From Siphonodentalium dalli (lineage: Eukaryota > Mollusca > Scaphopoda > Gadilida > Siphonodentaliidae), in NCBI GenBank assembly GCA_032622095.1, contig CP136069.1, positions 163,673,043-163,737,042 of the forward strand: 64,000 nucleotides of DNA. The letters run 5' to 3'. The notes below the pieces were generated by a model. The model did not search any database, was not told the DNA's origin, and worked only from the letters and a program-made list of their open reading frames with translations. The translations under genes were made by a program, and so were the position numbers. This document shows positions 61,823 to 64,000 of the stretch, piece by piece (positions within the stretch are counted from its first letter, which is position 1; the number at the start of each line of letters is the position of its first letter).

Positions 61823-63029
61823 CTAGAAGAAATACCAAATTTATATGTTCAAATCAAATGAGAGATGTCAGTGAATTAATTGCTCTTGTCAGTGATAGGT
61901 GACACTGCTACTTATGCGGTCCAAGTGACAGGACATGCTGGATAATTAGCATGAATATATATAAGAAATGGCTGTTGTTAGATTGCATCAAACATCAAAA
62001 TGGATAACCCACACAACGGTTTGAGCTTTCGTAAGTTGAAAGATCAGTTGTGAAATTATGGTTCCAAGACTTCTGGTCGGAAAAAGGATTTACAAGAATT
62101 GTAAGTAGTATGTAACTGTTTTTTTACTTCCATTTTCAACTTGCGCTATTTTTCGATCGGATATTCCCCTCCTCGACAACTTGAATGTTTTTCCTTCTTG
62201 TCTGAACATTACAAAAATATATATTATTCAGCTTGAAACAATCAAATGTATTTTTCTTCTATAACAATTGTAGAAACTAGAAAGGAAAGTTAATTTTGAC
62301 CCAATAGCTCATCAAATCGAATGACAAATGTGACATGTGAAAGAATCCAAAGGTTGTCAGCTGATTGTCACTACAATTTAGATACATGTGATGCACAAAA
62401 AGTGGACAAAATAATATGTGTACACAATAATTGAATTAATTATTTACTTGTTTACATAATTGTTGGAAAGGGCTTGGTAAAAGCAGCATGCCATATTATA
62501 GTCACATATATTCACACTTCTAAAAGCATTTTCGCAACACTGTCATTGTCTAGCTATGAAGCCATAAGAAGCTGTCAGGAAAATATCTCATGGCAATATA
62601 TAAACAAGCCGATTTACGACATTCACACATAATATAGTTAAGCACAATGAATCAGAAAAAGTTGCGAAATTAGCCATTGTTTACATTCGCACTTCTGGCA
62701 TTAATCAAGTCAATTCACATAGCGGTAAACAGTGGTAAACTTAATATGTAGGCAAAAGAGCATGTCTCCACTGCATCATGGGAACATTTAACTGTAAATA
62801 TATATCTGTACTTTCTGTATAGATTTGAGTGTACAAAATATAAATTATGAGTCCAGACACCAGTATGCGGTTCATTTTAGAATATTACAACAGCTGATTA
62901 CAACATTGTTAATAGGAAATATATCCTGATATATCTGCTAAAAACTACTTTTGAGTGAAATATATGCAAAACCAGATGTTTCTCATGTGTGTTTTTGTTT
63001 AAAATAATAAATGAAAAGTGCATTAAACA
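61823..63029. other. MDC1 intron sequence, no upstream exon recognised
   Basis: The preceding MDC1 exon must end in phase 1. I found no FHA-like or SDTD-containing frame on the minus strand here. A short minus frame at 62120-62215 (FRQEGKTFKLSRRGISDRK) is open but unassigned. Confidence 0.4.
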
Positions 63030-64000
63030 AGACAGTCCATGACTGTGGGTCGCTCAACAGACTGTAAGGACTGAGAAGACGGGGACTCTGAAGAATACAA
63101 GAGTCAGTACTTGACAAAATCACTTAAGAAAATTAGTTCTAAACATGGACATAGCTGGATGTTCTCAGATGAGCAGGGCTCTTCACCTTGAAATTTCTAA
63201 TTGCACATCACTGACAAATCTCCAACCTCTTACCTTTTAAAGAGGACAACCATACCACAGTACTAAGTTCACAAAAATCCTTTTGTACATTCCTCTTAGG
63301 TTGAATTTTACGACTGGTACCAGTACTTCAAAGCTCTCAAACATTTGAAAATTACCAACATGACACCCCCCATAATGTTAAAATTTCTGGCCAATTCGGT
63401 CTAACAGTTTACCCTGAAGTAGGAAAATATGGACTGATGGTTTAAAAACATACATGTTAGAAAATCAAACCAAACTACGAGAACAATTCTAACTTATTTT
63501 TGGTGTGAACATCTAATCTACAACTAATGTAGTATCAATCATGAAATTTTAACTTTTGATCAAAGTAGGGGGTCAAATCTCCACCCCTCTACACTCCCTC
63601 CCCATTGCCTCAAACATTGCCCCCACCCAGGCTGTCTAGAAATCAATATTATTATACCAGTACCAAACAGCATTGAGGAGAGTTAAATCTCTTATCTCTG
63701 CCCTTATCTCTGAACAAATGTGAATCCTCATCATGAGATCCATTCATCTAGTAATATCAATATACCCCCCCCCCCCCCCCAATAGGGTATGATTTCACCT
63801 GGAGAAGTGGTGGTTAAGAAACTAATATTGGAACAGCCAAGTCTGTATTTAGTGTGTCTGACCTTTGCAGGTGAATTTAATGACAGTATTCCGCAAGGTG
63901 GACTAACATCACCAAATTCACCCTCTGGGGACCTCATTTCAAAAAAATGACCCCATTTGAAAAAATCTGAACCCCGGTCACCCAAGGCCCCTCCATACCA
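63030..64000 (-). repeat. Second copy of the 31085-32310 repeat, cut by the window edge
   Basis: AAGACAGTCCATGACTGTGG, GACGGGGACTCTGAAGAATA and AATTAGTTCTAAACA match the left part of 31085-32310. 63945-64000 (GACCCCATTTGAAAAAATCT, CACCCAAGGCCCCTCCATAC) matches its degenerate units. It contains a C tract at 63764-63780 and a family A fragment at 63851-63939. Confidence 0.75.
63851..63939. mobile_element. Family A fragment inserted in the repeat
   Basis: AGTGTGTCTGACCTTTGCAG, then GTGAATTTAATGACAGTATT and the inverse arm to CTCTGGGGACCTCATT. Both outer ends are missing, and part of the left arm is deleted. Confidence 0.75.

Overview
The window is animal nuclear DNA, AT-rich, with small exons separated by kilobase introns crowded with short hairpin-forming transposons. 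Frequent TACATGTA-type words, (TCTG)n/(TCCG)n tracts and degenerate repeats ending in AGCTCACCTGAG or GTAAGTTGAGCTA suggest a lophotrochozoan, most likely a mollusc. The species assignment is inference only.

Three genes can be read. (1) Minus strand, 3657-3830: the first coding exon of POLE4, a histone-fold subunit of DNA polymerase epsilon; the rest lies beyond the left edge. (2) Plus strand, 6153-23072: a complete mitochondrial carrier (SLC25 family) of eight coding exons whose phases all agree, encoding 286 residues with three PxD/ExxK signatures. (3) Minus strand, 61822 down to 48802: the last six coding exons of MDC1, with a basic, SUMO-motif-rich linker and the complete tandem BRCT module; the FHA-containing 5' end was not found and probably lies beyond 64000. 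POLE4 and the carrier are head to head; the carrier and MDC1 converge on about 25.7 kb without a recognisable gene (23073-48801).

Most of the remaining sequence is repeats, and several families can be defined from their ends. Family A (ends CAAGCC..GGCTTG, core AGAATGAGGTCCCCAGAGGG) makes 8-bp target duplications. Family E (ends CAGGGTYYGCGCTGGC) also makes 8-bp duplications. Family B (TTAACCCTTTACCCAACA ends, with near-perfect palindromes) sits between TTAA sites. Family C (TACAGTAATGCCCTAAG) sits between TA. Family D (TTAAAGGTACTCAA) and a GGGGG-ended element at 30153 lie between TTAA. Several nested insertions with reconstructable empty sites confirm these calls. There are also many single foldbacks, a 32-bp higher-order minisatellite (27.04-27.73 kb), a 19-bp satellite (28.91-29.22 kb), a roughly 160-bp array with trimer and 965-bp higher-order structure (34.7-36.9 kb), and a C-rich minisatellite just 3' of MDC1.

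No CRISPR, operon, rRNA or tRNA gene was recognised. The most unusual observations are a copied splice donor plus flanking transposon inside the carrier gene, the palindromic TATATAAG hairpin shared by TTAA elements with different termini, and two such hairpin elements just downstream of MDC1 exons that keep the MDC1 reading frame open.
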